Notes: a model not told the origin generated them from the sequence alone. Shown: positions 14,600-23,763, numbered from the stretch's first letter. The stretch: 32,115 bases of DNA from Candidatus Amesbacteria bacterium (GCA_027331445.1 DAHWUD010000012.1:1-32115), one strand, 5' to 3'. Program-made: numbers and translations.

Positions 14600-16627
14600 A
14601 TGCCCAGCCTTGAGACGATTGGTTTTGATAGACTTATTGGTGAAAGAGATCAGATTCTGCGGAAGATTGAAGTACCTGAGGAAGTAGATGAGGCGGGAAA
14701 AACGTGGGCTAAAATTGTGGATCTGGAAACTGAGGCGTGGCTGGATGCAAAAAAAGTATCCGGCGCTAAAAGAAACAGCCTGCGGAATTTGGGCCGGCAT
14801 AACTTCGGCAGGCAGGTTGATGTGCTGAGATTAAAGTTGCTGAGTCTGACAAACGCCCCGGATGACCCGGAGTGGTTTAGGGCCACTGACAAAAAGTTGG
14901 CTGAGGTGGTTAATGAGGAAGTAAATAAATCCGGAATCGGAAGTATCAGAAAGGCGGCAGAAACGGTGACGGGCGGAGAGTGGGAGAAGTTTGTCAGCGA
15001 GGCTAAGAATAAAGACGCCTCTTCGCAAGGTGAGGAATCCATAAATGATGAAGCCAAAAAAGATGAAACCAAGAAGAAATATGGCTGGAGGTATGCATTA
15101 GCAGTGGGGGTTTTGGGAGTGGCGTGCAGCGTGGGTGCCGGATTGTCGGCGTATGCGAAAAAAATAAGCCATTCGGCGGAAGGGCAACCCACTCCAACGG
15201 CTGAAGCCTCCCCTACCCCAGAGGTAAAAGCCACATCGACTTTGGCTGCGGCGTTAATAGGGAAAAAGCTGGTAGCGACGCCGGTGCCGACCTTGGCGCC
15301 CAGCCCCAGCCCGGAAGTGAAGCCCGCCTACGAACCGGATAATTTTAAGGTTGCGGGAATTGATCTGAATCAGCCCTTTACGATTACCTACAAAGGAGGA
15401 AAACAGTTTACGATGGAGACGTTTGTAAACAAACAGAAAAAGGGGATGTACGGTGTGGACCAGTTTAATGACTACAACAAAAATAAGGACGCAGCATTGG
15501 TGACACAGACCGATATCAAAGGACAGTACTACGTATATATGCATGACTTGTGGGCGGATAACGGCCAGGTGCTGCCGGGTGAGGGACTGAAAGGCTTGAA
15601 GCCGGGTGACCAGATGCAGATGGGACAGGGTGCAGCGGGTGAACAGTCATTTACAGTGGTGTCGGTAAATCATGTCAGTGCGCAGCAATGGAGTGAAGCA
15701 GCGGCGGATCCAACAAACACGAATGACCCGTATAAATATGTTTTCTACCGGTCTGATATGCTGGTGCCGAAGGACGATGATAATCTGTCACGGCAGCCGG
15801 GGCAAATGATTTTGGTATCCTGTTTCGGGCCGGCATTCCCCAAAGGGAGCCAGGAATACGCGGAGTACAAATATAGCGAAAGGCTGGTGGTAGTGGTGGA
15901 ACCGGCTAAGGTTCATGATTCCAGGATTGTTTTGGGGAGTTTTGCCCAGATGGCAAATTCCGACCCGGTGATCGGGAACGCCGTGGATTTGGCGAAGGCA
16001 GTAAATGCGTACCAATTTACGGACGGGAAGGAGTTGATGGGTGATTATCTGAAGGCGACCAGTTGGTTTAAGAACAAATCGGATGCAGAAAAAGCGGATC
16101 TGGACAAAATTCTCACAGGTTTGGTAAATCCCGGCACGCACAATTTTGCCTCCCCTGACGAAATGGGATTGCAGTGTATAGGGGCCAGCGGGCTGCTGGA
16201 CGGGAAAGCGAGCGACCCCACTTATATCGGTGGTGATAACGCGTTGGGACCGGCGGATGTGGTGCCGACTGAGGTGAAGGACCAAGCGGGAAGCGGGAGA
16301 CTGTATACGAGGGACTTCGGAGGGCGGCAATTTTGGGTGGGGGCGGATATTTCCAGTGTAAGAGCCGGAGATAAGATTCTGATGTGGAACCCGGAGCGGA
16401 AAGCGTTAAACGGGGTGGACGCCGGGCATGTGGCTAATATTCTGGCGACTTATTTGGACAATATGAATGTTTTTCACGCGTTGGTGGCCGAAGCCAACCC
16501 TTCTTCAGATTTAGCGGGACAGATGATTATTTATGAGGTGACCGGGAGTGTGGGAACAAAAATCGGGCAGGAACCAGCATTTGGAATGTATAGTGCCGTA
16601 TTGGCTAAGGCCAATGCTGTAAATTAG
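14600..16627 (+). CDS. membrane-anchored protein with sortase-like domain and C-terminal NlpC/P60- or CHAP-like domain
   Basis: 675 aa; cytoplasmic N-terminal region (~160 aa), TM 'YALAVGVLGVACSVGAGLSAYA', Thr/Pro linker, 'GQYYVYMHDLW...GLKGLKPGDQMQM...QMILVSCFG...YSERLVVVVEPAK' (His/Cys/Arg), then 'GLQCIGASGLLDG...VRAGDKILMWNP...DAGHVANILATY' (Cys/His). Confidence 0.65.
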   Translation: MPSLETIGFDRLIGERDQILRKIEVPEEVDEAGKTWAKIVDLETEAWLDAKKVSGAKRNSLRNLGRHNFGRQVDVLRLKLLSLTNAPDDPEWFRATDKKLAEVVNEEVNKSGIGSIRKAAETVTGGEWEKFVSEAKNKDASSQGEESINDEAKKDETKKKYGWRYALAVGVLGVACSVGAGLSAYAKKISHSAEGQPTPTAEASPTPEVKATSTLAAALIGKKLVATPVPTLAPSPSPEVKPAYEPDNFKVAGIDLNQPFTITYKGGKQFTMETFVNKQKKGMYGVDQFNDYNKNKDAALVTQTDIKGQYYVYMHDLWADNGQVLPGEGLKGLKPGDQMQMGQGAAGEQSFTVVSVNHVSAQQWSEAAADPTNTNDPYKYVFYRSDMLVPKDDDNLSRQPGQMILVSCFGPAFPKGSQEYAEYKYSERLVVVVEPAKVHDSRIVLGSFAQMANSDPVIGNAVDLAKAVNAYQFTDGKELMGDYLKATSWFKNKSDAEKADLDKILTGLVNPGTHNFASPDEMGLQCIGASGLLDGKASDPTYIGGDNALGPADVVPTEVKDQAGSGRLYTRDFGGRQFWVGADISSVRAGDKILMWNPERKALNGVDAGHVANILATYLDNMNVFHALVAEANPSSDLAGQMIIYEVTGSVGTKIGQEPAFGMYSAVLAKANAVN

Positions 16628-16672
16628 GTAAGTGGCGGAAGCGGCGGTCGGGAAGTAAAATAAAGGGAATCT

Positions 16673-16744
16673 GCCCCTGTAGCTCAACGGATAGAGCAGG
16701 TCCCTTCTAAGGACAAGATGGAGGTTCGATTCCCCCCAGGGGCA
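16673..16744 (+). tRNA. tRNA-Arg (TCT)
   Basis: GCCCCTGTAGCTCAACGGATAGAGCAGGTCCCTTCTAAGGACAAGATGGAGGTTCGATTCCCCCCAGGGGCA; loop CTTCTAA. Confidence 0.93.
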
Positions 16745-16750
16745 CTGAAA

Positions 16751-16979
16751 TTAGCTTTTAGCTAAGGGTGTTATCAGGTTTGGGTGATCAGTTGAGGAGA
16801 GCTTCTTTGTCTATTTTGTTTAATATTGCTGAGGGATCAGCGTCCGGTGGAGATAAGGAATCAGGAAATCCTTGTTTGAGGCTGTTTCTATCCTAAAGTT
16901 TAGCGAAAATGTCTATCCTGGGGTAAAATTGGGTTACATCTTCCTGCCAAGCTAAAAATATCTGGTAGCTAAAGGCTAA
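16751..16979. repeat. imperfect inverted repeat flanking the spacer between tRNA-Arg and tRNA-Lys
   Basis: ttagcttttagcta (16751-16764) vs tagctaaaggctaa (16966-16979): reverse complements with one mismatch. Confidence 0.6.
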
Positions 16980-16996
16980 TGGCTATCAGCTAATCT

Positions 16997-17068
16997 GGGT
17001 TCGTAGCTCAATGGCAGAGCAGCTCCCTCTTAAGGAGACGGTTGTGGGTTCGACTCCCACCGAGCCCA
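16997..17068 (+). tRNA. tRNA-Lys (CTT)
   Basis: GGGTTCGTAGCTCAATGGCAGAGCAGCTCCCTCTTAAGGAGACGGTTGTGGGTTCGACTCCCACCGAGCCCA; loop CTCTTAA. Confidence 0.93.
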
Positions 17069-17109
17069 CAATAAGGTAGGTCGTCTAAATGGGACGTAAA
17101 AAGCAGTCC

Positions 17110-17180
17110 TGTGGGATCGTCTAATGGTAGGACTCGGGACTTTGGATCCCGCTATCTTGGTCCGAATCCAAGTCCCACAG
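17110..17180 (+). tRNA. tRNA-Gln (TTG)
   Basis: TGTGGGATCGTCTAATGGTAGGACTCGGGACTTTGGATCCCGCTATCTTGGTCCGAATCCAAGTCCCACAG; loop CTTTGGA. Confidence 0.93.
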
Positions 17181-17470
17181 CATTGCTTTTTACTTTGCCG
17201 CTTGCGCAGCTTGCAAAGGACACCAGACTTTCTTCGCTGGCGAATCCTAGCCCCGCAGCCGGGTGTCTGTTGAAAATACCGGGGAGAAAATAGCCACCAG
17301 GGCCATAATTATTGTTGATGGTAAGGCGCTTTTGGGGAAACGGGGGCGGTGTAGACGTAGCTTTTAATCATATCGTTGCGTGGAGACGCTTTTGCCTTAC
17401 TGCCTGCCGGACTTGCAATAACTACCAGGACTCCTACAATTGTAATCCGGATATGAAACAAGGTATTGAC

Positions 17471-18262
17471 ATGATTACGGTGACCAACCTCTCAAAACAG
17501 TTCAAAAAAATCACGGCGGTGAATAATATTTCATTTTCCGTCAATCGGGGTGAAATATTCGCATTTGTGGGGCCAAACGGGGCCGGTAAGACCACTACCA
17601 TAAAAATGCTGATTACGCTTATAGCTCCGACTTCTGGCGATGCGGTGATTGACGGATGCAGTATTACGGCGGACGCGGCAGAGGTGCGAAGGGTGATTGG
17701 CTATGTACCGCAGATGATTTCGGTGGACGGAACGCTGACGGCGGAGGAAAACCTGATGCTTATGGCCCGGCTATATGATATCGGGAGAAAAGACAGGCGG
17801 CAGCGGATCGATGAAGTGCTGACCTTTCTGGACCTGACACAGGAGAGCCATGCCCTGGTTAAAAATTTTTCCGGGGGGATGATCAGGAAACTGGAAGTGG
17901 GGCAGGCAATACTACACCGGCCGCCGGTGCTGTTTTTGGATGAACCGACGTCCGGCCTGGATCCGGTGGCGCGAAGAAATGTATGGCAGCACCTGCTGGA
18001 ACTGAGAAAACAAGTCAGAACGACAATTTTCTTTACCACCCATTACATGGAGGAGGCGGAAGAGGTAGCGGACCGGGTGGCGGTCATGCACCTGGGGAAT
18101 ATTGCGGCCATCGGGACGGTGGACGAACTGCGGCGACAGACCAAAAAGGAGAACGCCACCCTGGAGGACGCGTTTATTTACTTTACCGGGACGACGATGC
18201 AGGAAAAAGGAAATTTGCGCGAAATTAAGCGCATGCGGGAGACGGAAAGGAAACTGGGATAA
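17471..18262 (+). CDS. ABC transporter ATP-binding protein (DrrA-like)
   Basis: Walker A 'GPNGAGKTT', signature 'NFSGGMIRKLEVG', Walker B 'VLFLDEPTSGLDP'; start moved to MITVTNLSKQF. Confidence 0.93.
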   Translation: MITVTNLSKQFKKITAVNNISFSVNRGEIFAFVGPNGAGKTTTIKMLITLIAPTSGDAVIDGCSITADAAEVRRVIGYVPQMISVDGTLTAEENLMLMARLYDIGRKDRRQRIDEVLTFLDLTQESHALVKNFSGGMIRKLEVGQAILHRPPVLFLDEPTSGLDPVARRNVWQHLLELRKQVRTTIFFTTHYMEEAEEVADRVAVMHLGNIAAIGTVDELRRQTKKENATLEDAFIYFTGTTMQEKGNLREIKRMRETERKLG

Positions 18263-18264
18263 CT

Positions 18265-19038
18265 ATGGCGTACTTACTTCAAATCATCACCAAGGCCTAT
18301 GTGATGGCAGAAATGGAAGTGAGAAAGCTGCTCCACGACCCGACGGAACTGGTAACGCGGGCGGTGCAGCCTATTTTGTGGCTGGGAATTTTCGGCGAAG
18401 CTTTAAGCAAAGTCAGGGCGATTCCGACGCAGGGACTGACCTACCTGCAATTTATTACCCCGGGGATACTTACCCAATCGGTGGTTTTTATCGCCATTTT
18501 TTACGGGTTGTCCATCATTTGGGAGAGAGACATGGGGGTGCTGCAAAAGTTCCTGGTCACGCCTACCCCCAGGCTGGCTCTGGTGTGGGGAAAAATGGCT
18601 TCGTCCGGAGTCAGAGGGATCTGCCAGGCAGTGATCATCTTTTTGTTTGCACTACTATTACAAATTCATCTGCTGCTGACTCCCCTGTCCATAATGGGAA
18701 CCATCCTGATTGTAATTTTAGGGGCTGGGTTTTTTACCGGGTTGTCCATGATCATCGCCAGCATCGTCAAAACCAGGGAGCGGTTTATGGGTATCGGACA
18801 GGTCATTACCCTACCGCTATTTTTTGCCTCAAACGCCATTTACCCCATCGCTATTATGCCAACCTGGTTGCAGGTGGTAGCGACAGTCAACCCCCTAAGC
18901 TATATGGTGGACGGGCTGAGGGCAATACTGGTGACGGGAAGAATGACCCAACTGCCTCAGGATCTGACGATCCTGGTAGTCGCCACTTTCGGCATCTCCC
19001 TGATATCGGCTTATATGTATCCCCGGGTAGCGGATTAG
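18265..19038 (+). CDS. ABC-2 type transporter permease (DrrB-like)
   Basis: 257 aa, TM segments, 'NAIYPIAIMPTWLQVVATVNPLSYMVDGLRAILV'. Confidence 0.9.
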   Translation: MAYLLQIITKAYVMAEMEVRKLLHDPTELVTRAVQPILWLGIFGEALSKVRAIPTQGLTYLQFITPGILTQSVVFIAIFYGLSIIWERDMGVLQKFLVTPTPRLALVWGKMASSGVRGICQAVIIFLFALLLQIHLLLTPLSIMGTILIVILGAGFFTGLSMIIASIVKTRERFMGIGQVITLPLFFASNAIYPIAIMPTWLQVVATVNPLSYMVDGLRAILVTGRMTQLPQDLTILVVATFGISLISAYMYPRVAD

Positions 19039-19067
19039 AGCTATAATAAAAAACCGCGGAAGAAATT

Positions 19068-19670
19068 ATGATAAAAGTTCAAGTCATCATCGGAACAACC
19101 CGCCAGGGCAGGTTTTCGGAGAAGGCCGCTTTGTGGATTTATGAAGAAGTAAAAAAGAAGGAGGGGGTGGAGGTAGAATTGGTAGATTTGAGAGATTATC
19201 CTCTGCCTTTTTTTAATGAAACGGTGACTCCGTCCGTGCTGGCTGCGGGGGGCGGAGGCTACAGCAATGAGATGGTGAAAAAATGGACAGAAAAAATCGG
19301 AGAAGCGGACGGCTACGTGATTGTCACCGGTGAATATAATCACGGTTATCCGGCAGTCCTAAAAAATGCGCTGGACTATGTCTATAAGGAATGGCAGAGA
19401 AAAGCAGTAGGGTTTGTGAGTTACGGGTCGGCATTGGGAGCGCGAGCAGTAGAGCAGTTGCGGCAGGTGGTAATTGAATTACAAATGGTGCCGATCAGAA
19501 GTGCGATTCAGATTCCGCCCCAGATATTTACGGCAATCAGGGAACAAGCCGGCCAGGTGAATCCTGAGCTATTTAAGCCGCTTAGGGAAGGGCGGGTAGA
19601 TAAAGTTGAGGCTTTTTTGAATGATCTGGTCTGGATGACGCAGGCGCTGAAAGCGGCCCGGGTGGGGTAG
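19068..19670 (+). CDS. NADPH-dependent FMN reductase family protein
   Basis: 'VQVIIGTTRQGRFSEKAALWI', 'YVIVTGEYNHGYPAVLKNALDYVYKEWQRKAVGFVSYGSALGARAVEQLR'. Confidence 0.92.
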   Translation: MIKVQVIIGTTRQGRFSEKAALWIYEEVKKKEGVEVELVDLRDYPLPFFNETVTPSVLAAGGGGYSNEMVKKWTEKIGEADGYVIVTGEYNHGYPAVLKNALDYVYKEWQRKAVGFVSYGSALGARAVEQLRQVVIELQMVPIRSAIQIPPQIFTAIREQAGQVNPELFKPLREGRVDKVEAFLNDLVWMTQALKAARVG

Positions 19671-19685
19671 AGAGCCAGTTGGATT

Positions 19686-20960
19686 TTATTTGGGAATCCA
19701 ACCGAGAGCGGCGAGCTGGCGGTGGGCGCCCTGATAGGCGGCCAGAGTGGCCATAAAATTCCGCTGACTGCGGTAACGGAAAGTATCTGCCGGCAGCGGG
19801 CGGTCAGGGAGGACGATTTCCTGGGCGCCGATCGCGGCAATCTGCCGGGTCTCGCTTAGGAAGTCGGCTACGGCTTTGGTCCGGAATTTTTGGCGCACGA
19901 CGGGGTCAGGATGGGTAAGGGCGATTTTGATCTGGACCTGGATATTCTGGCAGGTGACCCAGGGCCAGACGTAGTAATTGTGGTACCGGCCCCAGTCCAG
20001 GATGTAGGGAAAAAATTGAATTTCGGTCAGGGGGTAAGGCGGATAAAAGTTCTGCAGGCCGGAGGGACGGCGGACTTTTTGATCCAGGGTGTCTTCGACT
20101 TGGGCGGCTTGCGTTGGAGACAAAAGGTAGAGGGCGCCCCAGATGGAAGCGACCGTATCAATGCGGTCTTCGCCGGCCCGGGCCCGAAAGTAGGCGTCCG
20201 GATGATAAAGTTTGGCCATGACGCTGGCAGTGACCTGCCGGTATTGGCGGGTGTAGGCTGAGGCGTCGGCGGGGTAGCCGAGCCGGCGGGCCATCAGAGC
20301 CATCATTTTGAGACTCTGAGCCCACATAACATTGATGTTGCCCAGTTTTTGCCGGCGTTTAATACTGTCGGCCCAATCGGCGTTGTCGTGGGTGATAACC
20401 GCCAGATGATCGGGGGCGGTTTTGGTTTGAAAAAAAGCCAGTGCGTTTTTTAGCTGGGAGTAGTGATCGCGGGCGAAGTCCACTCCCGACTGGGAATTGA
20501 CGAAATATTCTCCGACGGCGACGATGACATCAGGGACGGTGTCCTCACCGCCGGACCAATCCTGACCTTCGTAGACGGGTCTCTCCTTATCCCCTCTTTT
20601 AAAATGAAAGAGGAAGTCCGATAAATACTTCAGCCGGCCGGGCAGAGAGCGAAGCACGGCATAGGTCCGCTCGACCTTCAGGGGCAGCATGTAAGTGTCG
20701 GGCTGTTGGTGGCGCAGGATGGTGGCCAGCGTGTCCCGGAGAGCGGCCGGGTCGGTAAAGGCAAAGTAATTGCTGGCGGCGTGGGCGGCGTCGCGGGTCC
20801 AGACCTGGTTATAAAAGCTGCCTGAGCGATCTGCGGTGGGGAAAATGCCGAAGCCGGGAAAATAATTCTGGTCGAGCAGGGCTTGAGTCGTGCAGGCGAC
20901 GGTGAAGATCAAGGATTGACTTTCCCGGTCAAGAGGCGGAGACAGTGGGAGGGCGGTCAT
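19686..20960 (-). CDS. (alpha/alpha)6 six-hairpin glycosidase-like protein (GH15/GH63/GDE-like)
   Basis: 'SFYNQVWTRDAAHAASNYFAFTDPAALRDTLATILRHQ', 'HDNADWADSIKRRQKLGNINVMWAQSLKMMALMARRLG'; start moved to MTALPLSPP to avoid most of the overlap with the upstream gene. Confidence 0.75.
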   Translation of the reverse strand: MTALPLSPPLDRESQSLIFTVACTTQALLDQNYFPGFGIFPTADRSGSFYNQVWTRDAAHAASNYFAFTDPAALRDTLATILRHQQPDTYMLPLKVERTYAVLRSLPGRLKYLSDFLFHFKRGDKERPVYEGQDWSGGEDTVPDVIVAVGEYFVNSQSGVDFARDHYSQLKNALAFFQTKTAPDHLAVITHDNADWADSIKRRQKLGNINVMWAQSLKMMALMARRLGYPADASAYTRQYRQVTASVMAKLYHPDAYFRARAGEDRIDTVASIWGALYLLSPTQAAQVEDTLDQKVRRPSGLQNFYPPYPLTEIQFFPYILDWGRYHNYYVWPWVTCQNIQVQIKIALTHPDPVVRQKFRTKAVADFLSETRQIAAIGAQEIVLPDRPLPADTFRYRSQRNFMATLAAYQGAHRQLAALGWIPK

Positions 20961-20970
20961 GAGAAAAAGA

Positions 20971-21495
20971 TCAGACGGGGGGAGGGGGGAGGAATTCTTC
21001 GCCGCCGGTCGGAGCGGAGTCGGCACGCAGCCATTCGATGAAGGTGCAGCCGGTCGGTTTGCGGGCGACTTTGTCCCAGCCGGCAGTGGAACATTTCTTC
21101 ATTTTTTTGCCGGCAGCCGTGGTGTAGATGACCAGCGGGGCGCCGCATTTGGGACAGGCTTCATCCGTGGGTTCGGTGATGCCGTTGATCCACTCGACAT
21201 AATCGCAGCCTTCGGCTTTCTTGGTGTCTTTGTTCCAGGTGCCGGCGCTGCATTTTTTCATCTTCTTGCCGAAGCGGGTCATCTGTAGCACCAGCGGGGC
21301 GCCGCATTTGGGGCAGGTTTCATCCAGGGTTTGGGGTTCAAAAGGCAGCCACAAGACGAAGTCACAGCCCGTGGGTTTGACCTTGGGATCCCAGGGGCCG
21401 GCGGTGCTGCAGCGGCGCAGGCGTTTGCCGGATTTGGTAGTAATGATTTCGCCCAAGGGGGCGCCGCATTTGGGACAAACGTCGGGGAGATCCAT
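20971..21495 (-). CDS. stand-alone protein of three tandem topoisomerase I-type C4 zinc-ribbon modules
   Basis: Three repeats of CPKCGAPL(x)n-GK(x)2(K/R)(R/K)CS(T/A)..W....K..GC(D/T)F(V/I)xW. Confidence 0.88.
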   Translation of the reverse strand: MDLPDVCPKCGAPLGEIITTKSGKRLRRCSTAGPWDPKVKPTGCDFVLWLPFEPQTLDETCPKCGAPLVLQMTRFGKKMKKCSAGTWNKDTKKAEGCDYVEWINGITEPTDEACPKCGAPLVIYTTAAGKKMKKCSTAGWDKVARKPTGCTFIEWLRADSAPTGGEEFLPPPPV

Positions 21496-21568
21496 ATGAA
21501 ATATACATTACACCACTACCGACCAGGTTGGCAAGCTGCTTAGAGCAAATATGCTATAGTCATAAGTT

Positions 21569-21688
21569 ATGGTGAGAAAAGAATACGGGATGGCGACGGA
21601 GGGGCAGACCGGACAGGTTGATGCGGCAAAGGGAAATTTTTTCGCGTCCAATATGGAAGACTGCCCGCAAGGGAAAGTAAAACCGTAA
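21569..21688 (+). CDS. possible 39-aa small protein
   Basis: MVRKEYGMATEGQTGQVDAAKGNFFASNMEDCPQGKVKP*; TGC-TATAGT (21555-21560) lies 8 nt upstream of the ATG; not in the ORF track because of its length. Confidence 0.35.
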   Translation: MVRKEYGMATEGQTGQVDAAKGNFFASNMEDCPQGKVKP

Positions 21689-21722
21689 TCAGAATATTCT
21701 CAGGACTGAGGCTTAAATTTTT

Positions 21723-22670
21723 ATGACGGTGATAAAACCCCGGTTTAAGTCCCTGGACACGTACAAGTTATCAGCGGTGCTGACGCTGGTTTATATGCTG
21801 ATTATTTGTGCGTATATGATTTCGCACCGGATTTGGTTTTCGCCGGACCAGTTTTTTGTATTTGCCCTAGTCGGAGCCGTGTTTATCGGCAGGGCGCAGG
21901 TTTTTTTTCGAGACTGGTTCCCGTTTATATTGTTTTATCTGGGGTATGAGTTCTTGCGGGGGTTGGTGCCGGATTTTTCCAAGAATGTGCATATTTTTCC
22001 GATGATCAATATGGACAAGTTTATTTTCGGGTTTATCCCCACGGTTAAATTCCAATCACTGTTTTACAACCCGCAGCATCTGCAATGGTACGACTATGTG
22101 GCGGTGACGCTGTATATCTGCCACTTCGTGACCCCGATGGCGGTGGGATATTTCTTCTGGCTGAAGAACCGGGTGCTTTTCAAAAGGTTTTCCCTGGGAA
22201 TTCTGGGGGTGTCATACGCTTCGTTTATCACATATATAATTTTTCCGGCTATGCCGCCGTGGATGGCCAGCAACTTCGGGTATATTCCGCCGATAAAAGA
22301 GGTAACGGGGGTGGTGATGGCGCATTTTTTCAATACAAGCGTGAGCCTGCCCTCCGTTTATTCGCTGTTCGGGGGGAATCCGGTGGCGGCGATGCCGTCG
22401 CTGCATGCGGCACTGCCTCTCATGGTGTTTTACTTTTTGTGGTCATGGAATAAGAAAGTTGGGCTGCTGTTTATCCCGTACGTACTGGGGGTGTGGTTTG
22501 CCGTGATTTACCTGGGGGAACATTATTTTATTGATGTGGTGATGGGAGCCGTCTATTCGACGGTGGTATTTTTGGTGATAAATAAACTGAGTGCCTGGGC
22601 GGAAGCCAAAAAAGCGGGCCCGGCCCGGCCGACAATTGAGCCGGCGGCGGCTTTGGTTGAAGAGGGATAA
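21723..22670 (+). CDS. PAP2 superfamily / inositol phosphorylceramide synthase-like membrane phosphatase
   Basis: 315 aa; 'GNPVAAMPSLHAALPLM' and 'GEHYFIDVVMGA' PAP2 motifs; six or more TM. Confidence 0.9.
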   Translation: MTVIKPRFKSLDTYKLSAVLTLVYMLIICAYMISHRIWFSPDQFFVFALVGAVFIGRAQVFFRDWFPFILFYLGYEFLRGLVPDFSKNVHIFPMINMDKFIFGFIPTVKFQSLFYNPQHLQWYDYVAVTLYICHFVTPMAVGYFFWLKNRVLFKRFSLGILGVSYASFITYIIFPAMPPWMASNFGYIPPIKEVTGVVMAHFFNTSVSLPSVYSLFGGNPVAAMPSLHAALPLMVFYFLWSWNKKVGLLFIPYVLGVWFAVIYLGEHYFIDVVMGAVYSTVVFLVINKLSAWAEAKKAGPARPTIEPAAALVEEG

Positions 22671-22721
22671 GTGACCTAAAGTTGATTTTCGATCTGGTAA
22701 GTGGTTTCATTTATTGCAGTT

Positions 22722-23747
22722 ATGATTTCTCCGGAACTGTTCGCTTATATCAAATCCCAGTTGGCGGCGGGAGAAAGCCGGCAGGCAATCCAGGACAGCC
22801 TGGTAAGCAGTAATTGGTCGGCCATGGATATCCAGGCGGCGTTCGGACAATTAGACAATATTCCGAGTGAACCGGCGGCGGGCACGGGTATGGCTTTGCC
22901 GGCAGCCGGTTTGCCCGGGCAGCCGGTGGCGGCAGCGGCGACCCCGGCCGTGGCTCCGGCAGCAACCCCGGCAGAAAGGGGAAAGTCGTTTTTGGTGGCA
23001 TATTTACTGGCTCAGTTTTTGGGAACGTTGGGAGCGGACCGCTTTTACCTGGGCAAGTGGGTGAGCGGAATTTTGAAGCTGATCACTCTGGGCGGTCTGG
23101 GAATCTGGTCACTGGTGGATGTGATCATGCTGCTGGCAAATAAGACGAAATCGGCTGACGGAAAGGCACTTGTGGGTTATCAGCATGATCGGAAAATCGC
23201 TTTTGTTATTTTCGGCTGCATGTTGCTTTTGGGAGTAGTAATGGTGGTACTAAATGCAATGCTGGTCGGAAAGGCGGTTAAATTTACGTCCCCAAGGACG
23301 CCGGTGGTCAAGAACTCCAGTGCTGCGGCGGTGACGGCGCGGGGGACGCCGGTTAAAGTGGACAACTTTTCGGTGACGGTCGTGGGGGTATATTTGAATC
23401 CGCCGACTGTTGGAGACAAGCCGGAAGCTGGAAGGCAATATCTGGGGGTGGATTTACAGGTGACAAATGATGGGTCGGCAGAAAATGGCGTGCCCGGGGG
23501 GTTTTATTACCTGACGGCCGATGGGCGGCAGGTGTTTACGGCCATCAAGGGCTACCAGGGAGTTCCGACTGAAAATGTGCAGTTGCCGGGAAAGAAGCTG
23601 CTGGTAGCAGACTTTTTGAACCCCGGGCAGACGGATACGGTTTCGGTGATTTTCGAAGTGCCGCAGGGTGATAAAGGAAAAATGGTCTGGCACAGCGGGA
23701 TGTTTGACCCGAACAGTCCGATACTGGCGACTTTCCAATTGTGGTAG
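22722..23747 (+). CDS. TM2 domain protein with C-terminal DUF4352-like domain
   Basis: 'YLLAQFLGTLGADRFYLGKWVSGILKLITLGGLGIWSLVDVIMLL' (TM2) and 'FSVTVVGVYLNPP...GRQYLGVDLQVTNDG'. Confidence 0.82.
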   Translation: MISPELFAYIKSQLAAGESRQAIQDSLVSSNWSAMDIQAAFGQLDNIPSEPAAGTGMALPAAGLPGQPVAAAATPAVAPAATPAERGKSFLVAYLLAQFLGTLGADRFYLGKWVSGILKLITLGGLGIWSLVDVIMLLANKTKSADGKALVGYQHDRKIAFVIFGCMLLLGVVMVVLNAMLVGKAVKFTSPRTPVVKNSSAAAVTARGTPVKVDNFSVTVVGVYLNPPTVGDKPEAGRQYLGVDLQVTNDGSAENGVPGGFYYLTADGRQVFTAIKGYQGVPTENVQLPGKKLLVADFLNPGQTDTVSVIFEVPQGDKGKMVWHSGMFDPNSPILATFQLW

Positions 23748-23763
23748 ATTATAAAGTAAGGCA

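Noticed and set aside
17230-17260. tRNA-arm-like string gcgaatcctagccccgca as a fourth tRNA in the cluster
   Set aside because: No matching acceptor or anticodon stem could be found upstream; at best a relic.
18102-19046. 314-aa plus-strand ORF overlapping the ABC permease
   Set aside because: Alternate frame of a clearly coding ABC-2 permease; composition not protein-like.
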